Made by a program: the position numbers and the translations under genes. A stretch of 54,457 nt of DNA from the NCBI RefSeq assembly GCF_000188255.1, contig NZ_GL831081.1, positions 282,746 to 337,202 of the forward strand, given 5' to 3'. Shown piece by piece: positions 1 to 10,112 of this stretch. The notes under the pieces are model-generated. The model did not search any database. It was not told the DNA's origin and saw nothing but the letters and a program-made list of their open reading frames with translations. The stretch comes from Actinobacillus ureae ATCC 25976 (lineage in GTDB: Bacteria > Pseudomonadota > Gammaproteobacteria > Enterobacterales > Pasteurellaceae). Within the stretch, counting starts at the first letter, position 1. Each line of letters opens with the position of its first letter.

Positions 1-60
1 TGTTAGAGGTTAGTCCAACTTTTGGGGGGCAGATCAGATAGGATGGCTTTTTTGTATCGG

Positions 61-2163
61 TTATAGATAGCGATTATTAGCGGTCGGTTTTGTGCAGTTT
101 AGTACAAAACCATTGAGTTTCACGCCTGTTCTCGCAAAATGCTGGAGTGTCGCTTCTAACTCTGGACGAGTCGTTTCGCCAAATTTGCCGACTAGGATCG
201 CAGTGCCAGCATAGCTGGCCGATAATTGCTGCATCATTTGAACTCAATACCGGCGGTGTATCAATAATGACTAAGTCATAATGTGTATTTGCCCACGATA
301 GAAGTTGTTGGAAACGTTCGCCGAGTAAATATTCAGAGAGATTTTCCGTGATTTTACCTTTTGAGATCATATCAAAATGCGCGTTAGCCGCAGGGTTGAC
401 GACAGATTCAAAGGGTAATGATTGAGTTAAGGCTTCACCAATACCATTTTTATTTTCGGTATCAAACATTTTGTCTAAATAGCTATAACGTGTATCGAAA
501 TCAATAAGTAAAACTTTTTTGCCTGATTTCGCCACGATATTGGCTAGGTTGGTTGAAAGGTATTGCCGGTGTCATATGAAGCACTTGAAACCATTAACAC
601 CTTATTTTTCGCCTCTTGCATAGCGAAGTGAATATCTGCTCGCAAGCCTCGTAACGCTTCAAGCGCTGCATCTGTCGGTACATTTTCCGATAATAATTTC
701 GCATTATTTATATTTAAGCGCCCTTGCTTGAACTTATCAAATGAAAAGTTCGGCTGCTTTTTGCTATTCGGTATGCTGGTATAAGCGGTTAGCCCTAATT
801 TTTTCGCCATAGCCGGTGATTGAATTGTACGGTTAAATAGCGCTTTAATTAACGAGATGATAAGTCCTAATATGAATCCTAAAAATCCGGATAGTAATGT
901 TGAAACCGCTTTGCTTAATACGCTTGGATTCGGTAGCACTTGAGCCGCATCTAAAATACGAGCATTTTCGACCGCACCGGCTCTAACTACATCCAACTCC
1001 TGCAATTTATTAGAAAGCTGCATATAGATTTGCTGATCCACTCCAAGCTCACGGTTTAATCTCACCATATCTCGTTGGGTTGCCGGTAAATTTTCCATTT
1101 CCTTAGTGATTTTAGCTTTTTCATCATATAAGGTTTTTTTCTGGTTTAGCAAGGCAACGTAAGTCGGGTGGCGTTTAGTAAACTTCTGAGCAATCTCGCC
1201 TTCTTTAATGGTTAAGGCGTTTAAATCTGCATCAATACGTACCAAGCGGTCTAAATAAGACTTAGCTTCTAAATCTAAGTCGATAGAGCTATTGTCTTCT
1301 TTATACTTATTCAGACTGTTTTCCGCTTCGACTAATTTTTCTCTTACTTCCGGTAAGCGATTTTGCAGTAGCTCTAAGCTTTTAGAGGCTTCTGCCGCAT
1401 TTTTATGCGCATTTTGTTGCACATAACTTTCGGAAACACTTTTTATGATATTTTTGATATCACGCTGGCTTTCACCTCGGATCGCAATTTCGATCACACC
1501 GGTTTGTTTACCTTTTTCATTAATGTGTAAACGTTGTTGCAATCTTTCAATTGCCGCCAGTTCTGCGATCTTTTTCAAACTAAAGCGTTGTCCTGCATTG
1601 CCGTGCAAGATAGACACTTTAAATTTAAGTTGATCGTTAGCGTAAGAACGATTAACCAATCCCTCTAAAATTAGCGTTTCGCCATCTTTGTGATAAAGGC
1701 TATATTCCCCCTTATTTGCTCCGACCTCGAGTACTAATTCTTCCAAGTTCTCATTTTCTGGCACAAATTCGGCAACCAAAATATCCGGCGTATAACCAGA
1801 AAGATTCTCAAGCCCTTTGCTGATAAAAGGAATTGAGCGTATCGGTTTTACTTCTGTTGTCAGATTGAGATCTTCCACGGTTTTTGCCAGCACCAAGCGA
1901 GATTTAATCACCTCGATTTCAGTATTTGGCGAAGACTCTTGGGTAAAACCGTCGGACAATTCTTTTAAAATATTACCCGACTTCTTTTCATCAACCTGCA
2001 CAACCGCATTCGCAGTATAAACAGGTGTAGAAAGAATACTGTAACTTAAGCCTAATGCGGCACAAACAACGGTGCAGAATAGGAGCAGATACTTATTATC
2101 AAGTAATACATTGATGAATTGCATTAAATCGATCTCATCATTTTTAACGTCTTTATTATTCAT
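61..2163 (-). pseudogene. wzc: Wzc-type polysaccharide co-polymerase / BY-kinase, frameshifted twice
   Basis: Wzc proteins are inner-membrane tyrosine autokinases that control polymer length and export together with Wza. The first 539 residues (544-2163) are intact: an N-terminal Wzz region with a membrane segment near residues 25-45, a long coiled coil, a second membrane segment near residue 420, and the start of the kinase domain. The frame then breaks at about 555-560, inside the Walker A region, and continues in another frame with ANIVAKSGKKVLLIDFD and the Walker A' motif. A second shift, an extra base near 214, throws the last 50 residues out of frame; corrected, the protein ends at 61 with TANNRYL. 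The codon where Walker A lysine is expected (DTGNTF, codon 562-564) encodes Asn. No C-terminal tyrosine cluster is visible. Wza lies 27 bases upstream with no Wzb phosphatase gene between them. Identification is firm; function is almost certainly lost. Confidence 0.85.
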
Positions 2164-2190
2164 TCCATTACCTTTTCGATTGAGGTTTGA

Positions 2191-3347
2191 TTACCAATTC
2201 TTAATACGAAGCGTACCTTCGGTTAAATCGTTAAAGCCGGTAATTGTCGGTAATACTTGAGTGATCACACGGTTCCAGCGGGTAAGAGGTGCTGTTGTAA
2301 CATAAACGACATCGTATGGTTTCAGGAAGAACTCGGTACCTAAAATATAAGAAGTCGGATTGGTTACGTCTAACTGGTAGATATTTGCCACTTTTTCAAT
2401 TTGGTTGCCGTTATTATCTTCAACCACTTGTTTTGTACCTCGTTCTCCACGGATAAGGAAAATATCCGTTGCATCGGCAGCGAGCTTATCAATGCCGCCG
2501 CTAGCAGAAATCGCTTCAGTAAGGCTCATGCCATTACGTCCGATTTTTAATAACTGCGGCGCTTGTACCTCGCCGATAACAAATACTTTTTGTGCGTCAT
2601 TACGCGGGATATGAATAATATCGTCGTCTGTGAGCAAGCGATTTTGCGTAAGATCGCCTTTCTGTAACAGAGCTTCTACTGATACAATTTCATCTTGTCC
2701 ACGATGAGTAATTGTGACGTTATTCCAATCTGCATCGGTAGAAAGTCCGCCAGCCTTATTAATCGCATCAAGCAGTGTTAAAGGCACATTGCTGATAAAT
2801 TGTTGCCCCGGATTTTTTACTTCTCCGGTGACGTAAGCTTTTTTAGATTGGAAAGAAGCTACCGTCACTTCCACTTGCGGCTCCATAATATAAGAGGCAA
2901 GGCGGCTAGTGATGCGATCTCGAATTTGGTTCACGGTTAAGCCCTTTACTTTAATTGTGCCGACATAAGGATAAAAAATTGTACCGTTAGCATAGACTTG
3001 GTTACCGCTATCCGCTGCCGAACGATAAGTTCCTGCCGGTGTGGTTAGCTCAGGGTGATCCCAAACGGTAACATTTAATACGTCACCGATCCCGACGTGA
3101 TATTGATAAGCCTTGATTTGCTGATCCAATGTGGGATTGTTCTGTGCGCTGGCCTTGAAAGGTGCGAGTTCTTTCAATAATTGCGGGGTAATCAGATAAG
3201 CATCAACCGCTTTATCGACATCAAGACTTCACCCTTTACTTCTACATTTTTATAACGAATCGGAGAATAACTACTCGGAAAAAGAGAGCAACTCGCCAAT
3301 GCTAAAGAAGCGGTAAGAATTGAGAGTTTTTTTACTAATCTATTCAT
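2191..3347 (-). pseudogene. wza: Wza-type outer-membrane polysaccharide export lipoprotein, one frameshift
   Basis: Wza forms the octameric outer-membrane channel for capsule or exopolysaccharide export. The start at 3347 gives a lipoprotein signal ending in the lipobox LALASC. After GEV the frame breaks near 3224-3228 by one base; the next frame continues DVDKAVDAYLITPQLLKELAP and is then open to 2191. The long part contains the poly_export domain (YQYHVGIGDVLNVTVWDHPE) and two SLBB-like segments (KAYVTGEVKNPGQQFI and QKVFVIGEVQAPQLLKIG), ending in IKNW. The corrected length of about 385 residues is normal for Wza. It is followed directly by wzc and would be co-transcribed with the genes to its right. 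Confidence 0.85.
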
Positions 3348-3389
3348 AAATACAATACTCTTTGTAAAAAAGAGTCGAAAACAGACCGC

Positions 3390-4598
3390 TTAGCGGGCAC
3401 CGAAACCGGTTAACATGGTTTGGATCGTCTTAAAGAAAATTAATACGTCAAGTGCAAAAGAGAAATGTCTAATATAGTAGAAGTCATGTTCAATTTTTAC
3501 TTGCGTTTCATCTTTGGTTGCAGCATAGCCGTGCGTTACTTGCGCCCAGCCGGTAATACCCTGTTTTACGATATGACGATAGCTATAAAACGGAATATTT
3601 TGGTCGAATTGTTCCACAAATGCTTTTTGTCCCGGACGAGGGCCGATTAATGCCATATCACCCTTAAGTACATTGAAAAATTGCGGTAATTCATCAATAC
3701 GTGTTTTACGAATAAATTTACCGACCCGAGTAACTCGCATATCACCAACGCTTGCCAATTTCGCACCGTCTTTCTCAGAGTCTTTACACATACTGCGGAA
3801 TTTATAAATACTAAATTCTTCGCCTTTCTGACCAATACGTTTTTGAATAAATAGTACCGGTCCTTCGCTTTCTAATTTAATCAGAATAGCGGTAATCAGC
3901 ATTACCGGTAAGACGATTGGAAAGCTAAGTAAAACCAATACCGAATCAATAAACTACTTGGTTCTTAAATAGGCTACTGAAGGTTGAAGTGAACCAAGGT
4001 CATTTTCATACATATGAGTAATTTTATTACGTCCGGTAAGTGATTCGCGGATCTAGCGCACGTTATAAGTATCAACACCTGCTAGAGTTTGTTTTGAGAT
4101 AAAACGCTCCCACTCATCGGTTAATTTTGGTGAGTACAGGTCTGCAACAAGTGTTTGTATATTTGAAACGACTTGATTCGGCTCTTCGAGTTTTACCAAA
4201 TTTACATTTGGGATTTGTTCAAGATTTTTGGCTTTACCTAACGGAATATAGTGAATAGTCGGATTTGGACCGCTATATTTCATTCGGTTTGACCAATAAT
4301 CTAAACAAATCACTAATAGGATATGCCAAACAAAATAAGCAACAGAATAAGTTACTTGGAATAAAGTGATGACAACTAAACTAAAGCTATAGGTTACGAT
4401 TACGCTTGGTAATAAAATGAGATTCTCATGTTTACCTGGGTAATTTGATAATTTATGTGAAAGTAATAAGTGGAATACATAGCACACTGCACCGATAAAA
4501 ATACTGTGCGAAATAAAACCTTCCGGTAAATCGGCAAATATATTTAATATGAATGCAGGTAGAAAAATGGCAATTACGCCACAAATAATAAATCTCAT
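3390..4598 (-). pseudogene. Undecaprenyl-phosphate sugar-1-phosphate transferase (WcaJ/WbaP type) with two in-frame amber codons
   Basis: This polytopic initiating transferase would load the first sugar phosphate on undecaprenyl phosphate. One reading frame of 403 codons runs from 4598 to 3390 and is interrupted by TAG at 4053-4055 (after TYNVR) and TAG at 3954-3956 (after AYLRTK). No frame change is needed across either stop. The N-terminal part has several hydrophobic segments; the C-terminal part is the bacterial transferase domain with the family motifs KFRSM, TRVGKFIRKTRIDELPQF and GDMALIGPRPG. Both ambers are explained by CAG to TAG changes. The start at 4598 has GAGGAG just upstream and lies one base after the previous gene's stop codon. 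Readthrough by a suppressor tRNA cannot be excluded but nothing here suggests it. Confidence 0.85.
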
Positions 4599-4599
4599 C

Positions 4600-5728
4600 T
4601 TAGCTCTCCTCTAGAATAGAAATCAGTTTGTCGTTGACTTTGGCAATATCAAATTTTTGTTCGGCCATTTTGCGGCTCTCAATGCCCATATTGAGAATTT
4701 CCTGTTTGTTTTCAATGAAATAGCGCATAGCTTGTGCAAGCTCATTCACCGAATATACCGGTACCAGTAAACCGTTTTTATGATCTGCAACAGTTTCTCG
4801 GCATCCCGGTACATCTGTTGTAATAACAGCTCGACCGATTGCCATTGCCTCTTGAGTACTTCTTGGCACGCCTTCTCGATAGGATGGCAATACGAATATC
4901 GAATTGTTAGCAATCACTTTCGGGACGTTATCTACATAACCAAGATATTCGATAACACCGTGTTTGATATAATCGTCCAATGCATCTTTTGATATTGCAA
5001 AAGGGTTACCTTCATCAAAGCCACCAATAATAGTGAAGCGTGTAGTTGGATATTCCGCTTTGATTTTTTTTGCCGCTTCAAGATATTCAAAAATTCCTTT
5101 TTCTTTTAATAGGCGAGAGATAAATAAGAAAGACACTTCTTTTGTGATATCTACTTCTTGATAACCAAATCGTTCCAGATCCATTCCCTCCTAGAATGGC
5201 GGTAGATTTTGTCGAAATACGGTAAGTATCGATTAAATCTTTTTTATCATCCGGATTTAAGAAAATAAGTTTATCCAAGAAGGGGAGAGAAATTTTATAA
5301 AGCAAGACTTGGATTGCTTGCACAATCTTCGCTTTTCGTGTTTTTCCTTCTTTATAAGGTGTAAACGCATTACCTAAGCCTTCAATCATACCGATCACTT
5401 TAGGTACTTGAGCAAGTTTTGCAGCTAAAGAACCAAAAATAACCGGTTTGATAAAGGTGCTGAAGACGATATCAGGTTGAAGCTGTTTTAATTCTTTCAT
5501 AAGTAGATAAACCGCTTTTAAATCTTTAACTGGGTTCATGCCTTTTGGATTAATAAAATGCGCTTTAGGAATTGCTCCCCAACCGCTGACTTCTTTTTGT
5601 TCCTTTTCCGTATAGCCATAGGCATAACAGTAAACTTTATAGCCTCTACTCACTAATTCAATGACTAATTCTTTACGGAAATTAGTAATCATGGAGGCAA
5701 CATTGCCGATAAGTACGATCTTTTTCAT
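4600..5728 (-). pseudogene. Family 4-type glycosyltransferase, frameshifted
   Basis: A GT-B fold glycosyltransferase of the exopolysaccharide locus. The N-terminal half (from 5728) begins KKIVLIGNVASMITNFRKEL, typical of the acceptor domain. The C-terminal half has the donor-domain segments VSFLFISRLLKEKGI, FVLPSYREGVPRSTQEAMA and GCRETV, that is, the EX7E-like region of GT4 enzymes. The two halves are in different frames and join near 5183, where ILGGNG should run into DLERFGY; the missing bases fit a small deletion. The corrected length is about 375 residues, usual for the family. The sugar specificity cannot be read from the sequence. Confidence 0.8.
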
Positions 5729-5734
5729 AATAAG

Positions 5735-6693
5735 CTACATAAATAGAACATTTCTGTAATCGAAACAGCATAAAGCATAAGGCGAATAATTTATCCAAAT
5801 GAAAAACAGCATGGTATTTTCAATAATTAGAGCAATTAAAAATAATGCTTTTAATTCAAAGGATTTTAAATATTCAAAAAATCTTCCGAAGACAGCGATG
5901 TCGAAAATAAAAAAATAAAGATTAAAACGGTCAGCAATGGTTGAATAAACAAAGCTAACGGGTAAAAATATTAGAATTAAAATACATATTAAATCTAATA
6001 AACGATAGGTATTTGGGTAGCTTTCCACAAAAATATGTCGTTGCCATAAATAAACGACAATAGGTAATAAGTGGAGTGCTATCCTAAATACCGCACCTGC
6101 TGAGGATAATTCACCAGAGGTATATGCACTTTCTCCTTGTGAAATCATATAAATGATATAAAACGAGAAAAGAATGACGAATAAAGAATATAAATAAAAC
6201 ATTTTATTCTTATAAAATTCCGAGTTAATTAATGGTAAAAATGCGAGAAAAATAATTGCGGATTTATGAAATAAATAGGCAAGGGCAATCCATACGAAAA
6301 ATTTCCATTTCTTCGGATTTGGTGCAAATAAGGTTGAAAATGCATAACATACTAGACCTATTGCGGCAGATTGACGGTATACCTCATACCTACGGCAATA
6401 ATGGTATAAGAGAATGCAATCAGAAATGCTAGGAACAGATGCTTGAATTGGCGTGATAATTGATAAAATCCTATTATCAAACAGAACGCACAAACAAAGT
6501 TAACAAATGAAATCGAATAATTTAATTGATGGGCTAACCAGTTAAAAAATCCATATCCATATTCTGATAAACCGGCGACTTCAAAACGACCGCCAATAAA
6601 AATAAAGATAAATGCGGAGAAAATTAATAAGAAAATTTCTCCACCTTTATTTTTAGGAAGGTTTATGAGGTTCATGACAACAATAGTTGCCAA
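5735..6693 (-). pseudogene. EpsG/Wzy-like polysaccharide polymerase, frameshifted
   Basis: A very hydrophobic protein with about ten predicted membrane segments, in the position expected for the O-unit or exopolysaccharide polymerase. The N-terminal 100 residues (from 6693) end in AVGMRYT. One base is missing near 6378, and the other frame continues RQSAAIGLVCYAFSTLF, rebuilding the GMRYTRQSAAIG segment typical of the EpsG family, where the arginine region is conserved. The rest to 5735 is open. The assignment rests on hydropathy, that motif and context, because Wzy proteins are poorly conserved. Confidence 0.7.
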
Positions 6694-6719
6694 AATATAC
6701 CAATAAACATAAATACTTA

Positions 6720-7613
6720 TTATTTACTTTCTAAAATGTTGGTCAAAAATTCTGTAAAATGACAATTGTCTAGAATTGCTTCCCAAGAATACATAGACAT
6801 ATCTATGCGATGATATTTATCGAGTGATAAATCACATTGCTTAGCATTTATGTTTTCAAGCCAAATTGGTTCGTAGCCAATTTTTTTACAAAATTCTTCA
6901 ACCCAGTAATAACGATTTGAAATCAAGCGTAATCCTGACGCTAAATATTCCAATGTTTTTGTGCTAGTTTGAATATTAAACGGATACACATCAGGTGTGT
7001 AATTTAATCCAAAACGTGCATTAGCATAAATTTGCGGCAAGTCAGTTCGGTTGACTTTACCGGTCATATTGATACCTGAGGTTTTTAAAATCGCATAGGT
7101 TTCATTATCAACTTCACCAACCACTACCACTTTGTAGTATTTGGCAAGATTTACCAGACTTTGTATTAAGCCTGTTCTTCCAATAATTGATCCGGCGTAA
7201 ACCACATCATATTCGGGATGCGGATTTGGACTCTGAAATAAGGCGGAATCAATCCCCATATCCCGATATATGTAAGGAAGGTTATCGCAGAAACCGAACT
7301 CTTTTTTTACAATTTCATTAAGAAATATGCGCCCTTGGGGCTTTGTATTAGCACGTTTTTTAATGAAATTTTTTATGCTGGAATATTTAGGCATAGAAAG
7401 GCTTTGATATTCATGCACTTCTAATACCGATTGTGGCGCATATCGTTTCCAAAAAGGGCGCATTCCCAAGAAATAGATATTAATATCATTATCGGGAGCT
7501 AAGTTTTCTTCGTAATCTAACTGAACTAAATGATTGCGTTTAGTTAAATATTCTTTATAAGCGAAGGCCTCTGGGGTATAGGCCTGCCTTTTTAACGTAA
7601 TGCCGATTTTCAA
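6720..7613 (-). CDS. Glycosyltransferase (GT-B, group 1-like), intact
   Basis: A 297-residue protein with no interruption, the only open gene in this exopolysaccharide locus. It has a Rossmann-like N-terminus (KIGITLKRQAYTPEAF), a donor-domain strand YDVVYAGSIIGRTGLI near residue 135, and a C-terminal segment FGLNYTPDVYPFNIQTSTKT followed by LEYLASGLRLIS, which resembles the nucleotide-sugar binding end of GT-B enzymes. No membrane segment is visible, so it should act on the cytoplasmic side of the membrane on a lipid-linked intermediate. It lies 13 bases downstream of the flippase gene. The substrate is unknown, and without its partners the gene is probably just not yet decayed. Confidence 0.75.
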   Translation of the reverse strand: MKIGITLKRQAYTPEAFAYKEYLTKRNHLVQLDYEENLAPDNDINIYFLGMRPFWKRYAPQSVLEVHEYQSLSMPKYSSIKNFIKKRANTKPQGRIFLNEIVKKEFGFCDNLPYIYRDMGIDSALFQSPNPHPEYDVVYAGSIIGRTGLIQSLVNLAKYYKVVVVGEVDNETYAILKTSGINMTGKVNRTDLPQIYANARFGLNYTPDVYPFNIQTSTKTLEYLASGLRLISNRYYWVEEFCKKIGYEPIWLENINAKQCDLSLDKYHRIDMSMYSWEAILDNCHFTEFLTNILESK

Positions 7614-7626
7614 TGGTTATTACCAC

Positions 7627-8812
7627 CTAAATAATGCCAAGCTTAGTATTTTCTCTTCGATAATAATTCCACACTAAGGCTTTAATCATATTAACGCCTA
7701 GTGCAGTGGAAATTGCTGCACCGATAATGCCGTATAGATGAGCTAAGAATACGCATAAGAGAGCGCTAATACAGAAAACAACGGCTTGATATTTCAATAA
7801 TATCTTTTTATTTTCCATATAGCTGGCGAGTGTCATTCCAAATCCCCATATTTGAGAAAGTGATACTCCCAGCATTAAAATCAGTAATGAAACATATCCT
7901 TCGTATGTATTTTCAACACCGTAAAGATAAAACAAGAAATCACCAATCACCGCACTTACTGCGACAATTGAGAAACTAAATAAGCATAAGAAAATCGTGT
8001 ATTTTTTAGTGTAGCTATAAAGTTTCGTATATTCCTGTTGTTTATATAAATTGACGATATTTGGTGTTACTACCGCCATTACCGAGGCGGAAAAGTAAGA
8101 AATTAACGCCATAAAACGGTAACAAATGACATAGATCCCCACGGCTTTATCATCAACAAAGTAAGACAAAATAATACGGTCAAATTGTGCATTCAGTAGC
8201 ACGAAAAGTGCCGATAATGTAGGAATTGCACCGTATTGCAACAAATCTTTATAGTGATAAGCGGTCGATTTCGTGTCATTTTTTACATATTTTTTCGTTA
8301 AGCACGCAGCAAATAAAAAGAGTACGAAAGTGGCATAAAAATATAACCAGAAGAAATTTACGTCTTCTATAAAATAGCTAAATACCAAGATAAAAATTAG
8401 TGGTAACAAATAACGTAACCCGTCATCAATCGAAGTATTGGGATACTGCATCTGGTTTACGATAAAAATCGAGGATTTACAGTAGAAAAAAGAGTAGAAC
8501 AGCACTACAAATCCTATATACCAAAGCCCGAATTCAAACTGAAACAGCCAAACGGAAAAGGCGGTAATCAAGCATGAAGTTAATGTTCAAAAACCGAGGA
8601 ATTTCGGGCTAATGGTTCGTTGGTTAAACTCAATAATGTGAACATAATTCCCCCAGTTGGCAATTAATGAAAGGATCAAAATATAGGTGGTTACTAACCC
8701 ATATTGACCTAACACATCCATCCCGAAATATCGGGATATTGCCATACCTAGCAGTAATGATGATCCCGCACCAATCGCTTTTAGTAAAAGGAGGAAAAAT
8801 ACTTTTTTTCAT
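7627..8812 (-). pseudogene. Wzx-type polysaccharide flippase with a homopolymer frameshift and an in-frame TGA
   Basis: This multi-membrane-span protein of the MATE/Wzx fold would flip lipid-linked repeat units. The ATG at 8812 is followed by seven A residues (8803-8809 on the plus strand as T). Removing one restores LLLLKAIGAGSSLLLGMAIS, a typical Wzx first helix. That frame then meets TGA at 8587-8589 (KFLGF stop TLTSC), most simply a TGG to TGA change, and after it continues without a break to 7627. The protein therefore carries two independent lesions. The corrected length of about 395 residues fits the family. The preceding gene's stop is two bases from the start codon, so translation was probably coupled. 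Confidence 0.8.
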
Positions 8813-8814
8813 TC

Positions 8815-9613
8815 TTATTCAATAAATGTCACGTTATTAGAGTGGGACATACTTTGTTCATATACGCCCTTGCATTTATAGTATCCATTGTTATAAATGC
8901 TTAATTTTTTATTTAGCAGATAAGCACCGACTGCTACATGTAATCTATCGGTTTTAACTTCTTCGTATAAATCAATGAGTTTTAAAAATTGTTTAGCGCT
9001 ATAGAGTGAAGCTTGATAATTGTCAGTTCCAAAACTAGCAACAAGTGATAAGTCATTAGCCAAGCTTCTTTTTACATTTAAATTTTGATTACTCTCTTTA
9101 TCGGTGCGCATAGCATTAATTTGAGAGGTAAATAGTAAACGTAAGCGGTGGAAATTGATCAATATTTTACGAATAATATTTTTACTCGTTAATTTAATTT
9201 TAAAATGAGGGTTGCTTGTCAAAATTTTCATTGAATTTATAACTATATTTTTCTCGACAAAAGATAATGCTATCTTCCGGTAAATTTGAAATTAATTCAT
9301 CAATGCCACGAATAGAATGCGGTAAAATAATTAACTTTAGGTTTAAGTTGATTAATGCTTTTAAAAAATTTGGAGTTGAATTCCATTCAGGAACTAAACA
9401 ACCACCACCGCCAATTAATACAATGTCGTTATCTTTTAATTGACTGATTTTGTCCTGAGAGATTAAAGAAAACTTCAGGTTAAATTGTTGTGCTAAAGTA
9501 TAAAAGCCCATATATATCAGCGCATCACCTGCATTCCCTCCATTAGGATAGTAAAAAATGTTTCCTTGTTGAGATTCAGATAATGCTTTAAAAATAGTAT
9601 GTAAATTAGACAT
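8815..9613 (-). pseudogene. Polysaccharide pyruvyl transferase family protein, frameshifted
   Basis: Enzymes of this family add pyruvate ketals to surface polysaccharides. The N-terminal part from 9613 has the family segments GNAGDALIYMGFYTLA and IVLIGGGGCLVPEW, then HSIRGID and IIFCREKYSY. The frame breaks at about 9201-9231, and the second part ends with the conserved helix TDRLHVAVGAYLLNKK and YNNGYYKCKGVYEQS. The sum of both parts (about 266 residues) is shorter than the usual 300 or more, and the segment usually present after the CRE motif is missing, so a deletion larger than one base is likely. It is the first gene of the locus. ACAGGGG lies before its start codon. Confidence 0.75.
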
Positions 9614-10112
9614 AAAGACCCCTGTAATATTTATTAATTAGTAGATTTACTCGCTAGTTGTATTAAAAACTACAAATGTATTTTTTTATCTTCTGTTGAG
9701 TATTCTTTTGGTGTAAAAGCCATTATTTATAGGCTGTTTATCTAAATTGGGGTAAATGTTATTCGTCTGTTTTAGCGAAATATACAAATATACTGCTGAG
9801 TTTTATGTGGCAGTAATTTTTTAAAATCTGTTAACTTGTGTAATGTATTATAGCGAATAAATATAGTTAAATTTATTATAGAGTGATATTTATATGATAA
9901 TCAATAGCGGTAGAGGTCTAACATGTCATATAAAATATAAATAGTGGTCTTATATGTTGTTAATATGGAACTTTTTTAAAATTTCATAATACAAAATATT
10001 ATTTCTTTAAATAACAAGTGAAAAGCCGGACGTAAACCTATGTGAAGCTTGTTCACTGTTATCTTAAAACGAGTATAATAGAAAACTATTGATACTTAAC
10101 TGAGGGGGCTAT
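9614..10112. other. AT-rich divergent intergenic region between the exopolysaccharide locus and galE
   Basis: About 500 bases without a plausible gene. The right third holds the galE promoter. The left part should hold the promoter of the leftward exopolysaccharide operon, but no clear -35/-10 pair stands out among many A/T runs. I looked for an ops/JUMPstart (GGCGGTAG) element on the strand reading into the operon and did not find one. Confidence 0.5.
10052..10079 (+). promoter_or_regulatory. Sigma70-type promoter for galE
   Basis: TTCACT at 10052-10057 and a perfect TATAAT at 10074-10079 are spaced by 16 bases, 33 bases upstream of the galE start codon. Confidence 0.55.

Noticed and set aside
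5187-5196. GGCGGTAG (ops-like) motif
   Set aside because: It lies on the plus strand inside a minus-strand gene and does not precede an operon.
10041-10056. CRP-like site TGTGA-N7-TCAC before galE
   Set aside because: The spacer is seven and not six bases, and the second half overlaps the -35 hexamer, so it does not fit a normal CRP site.
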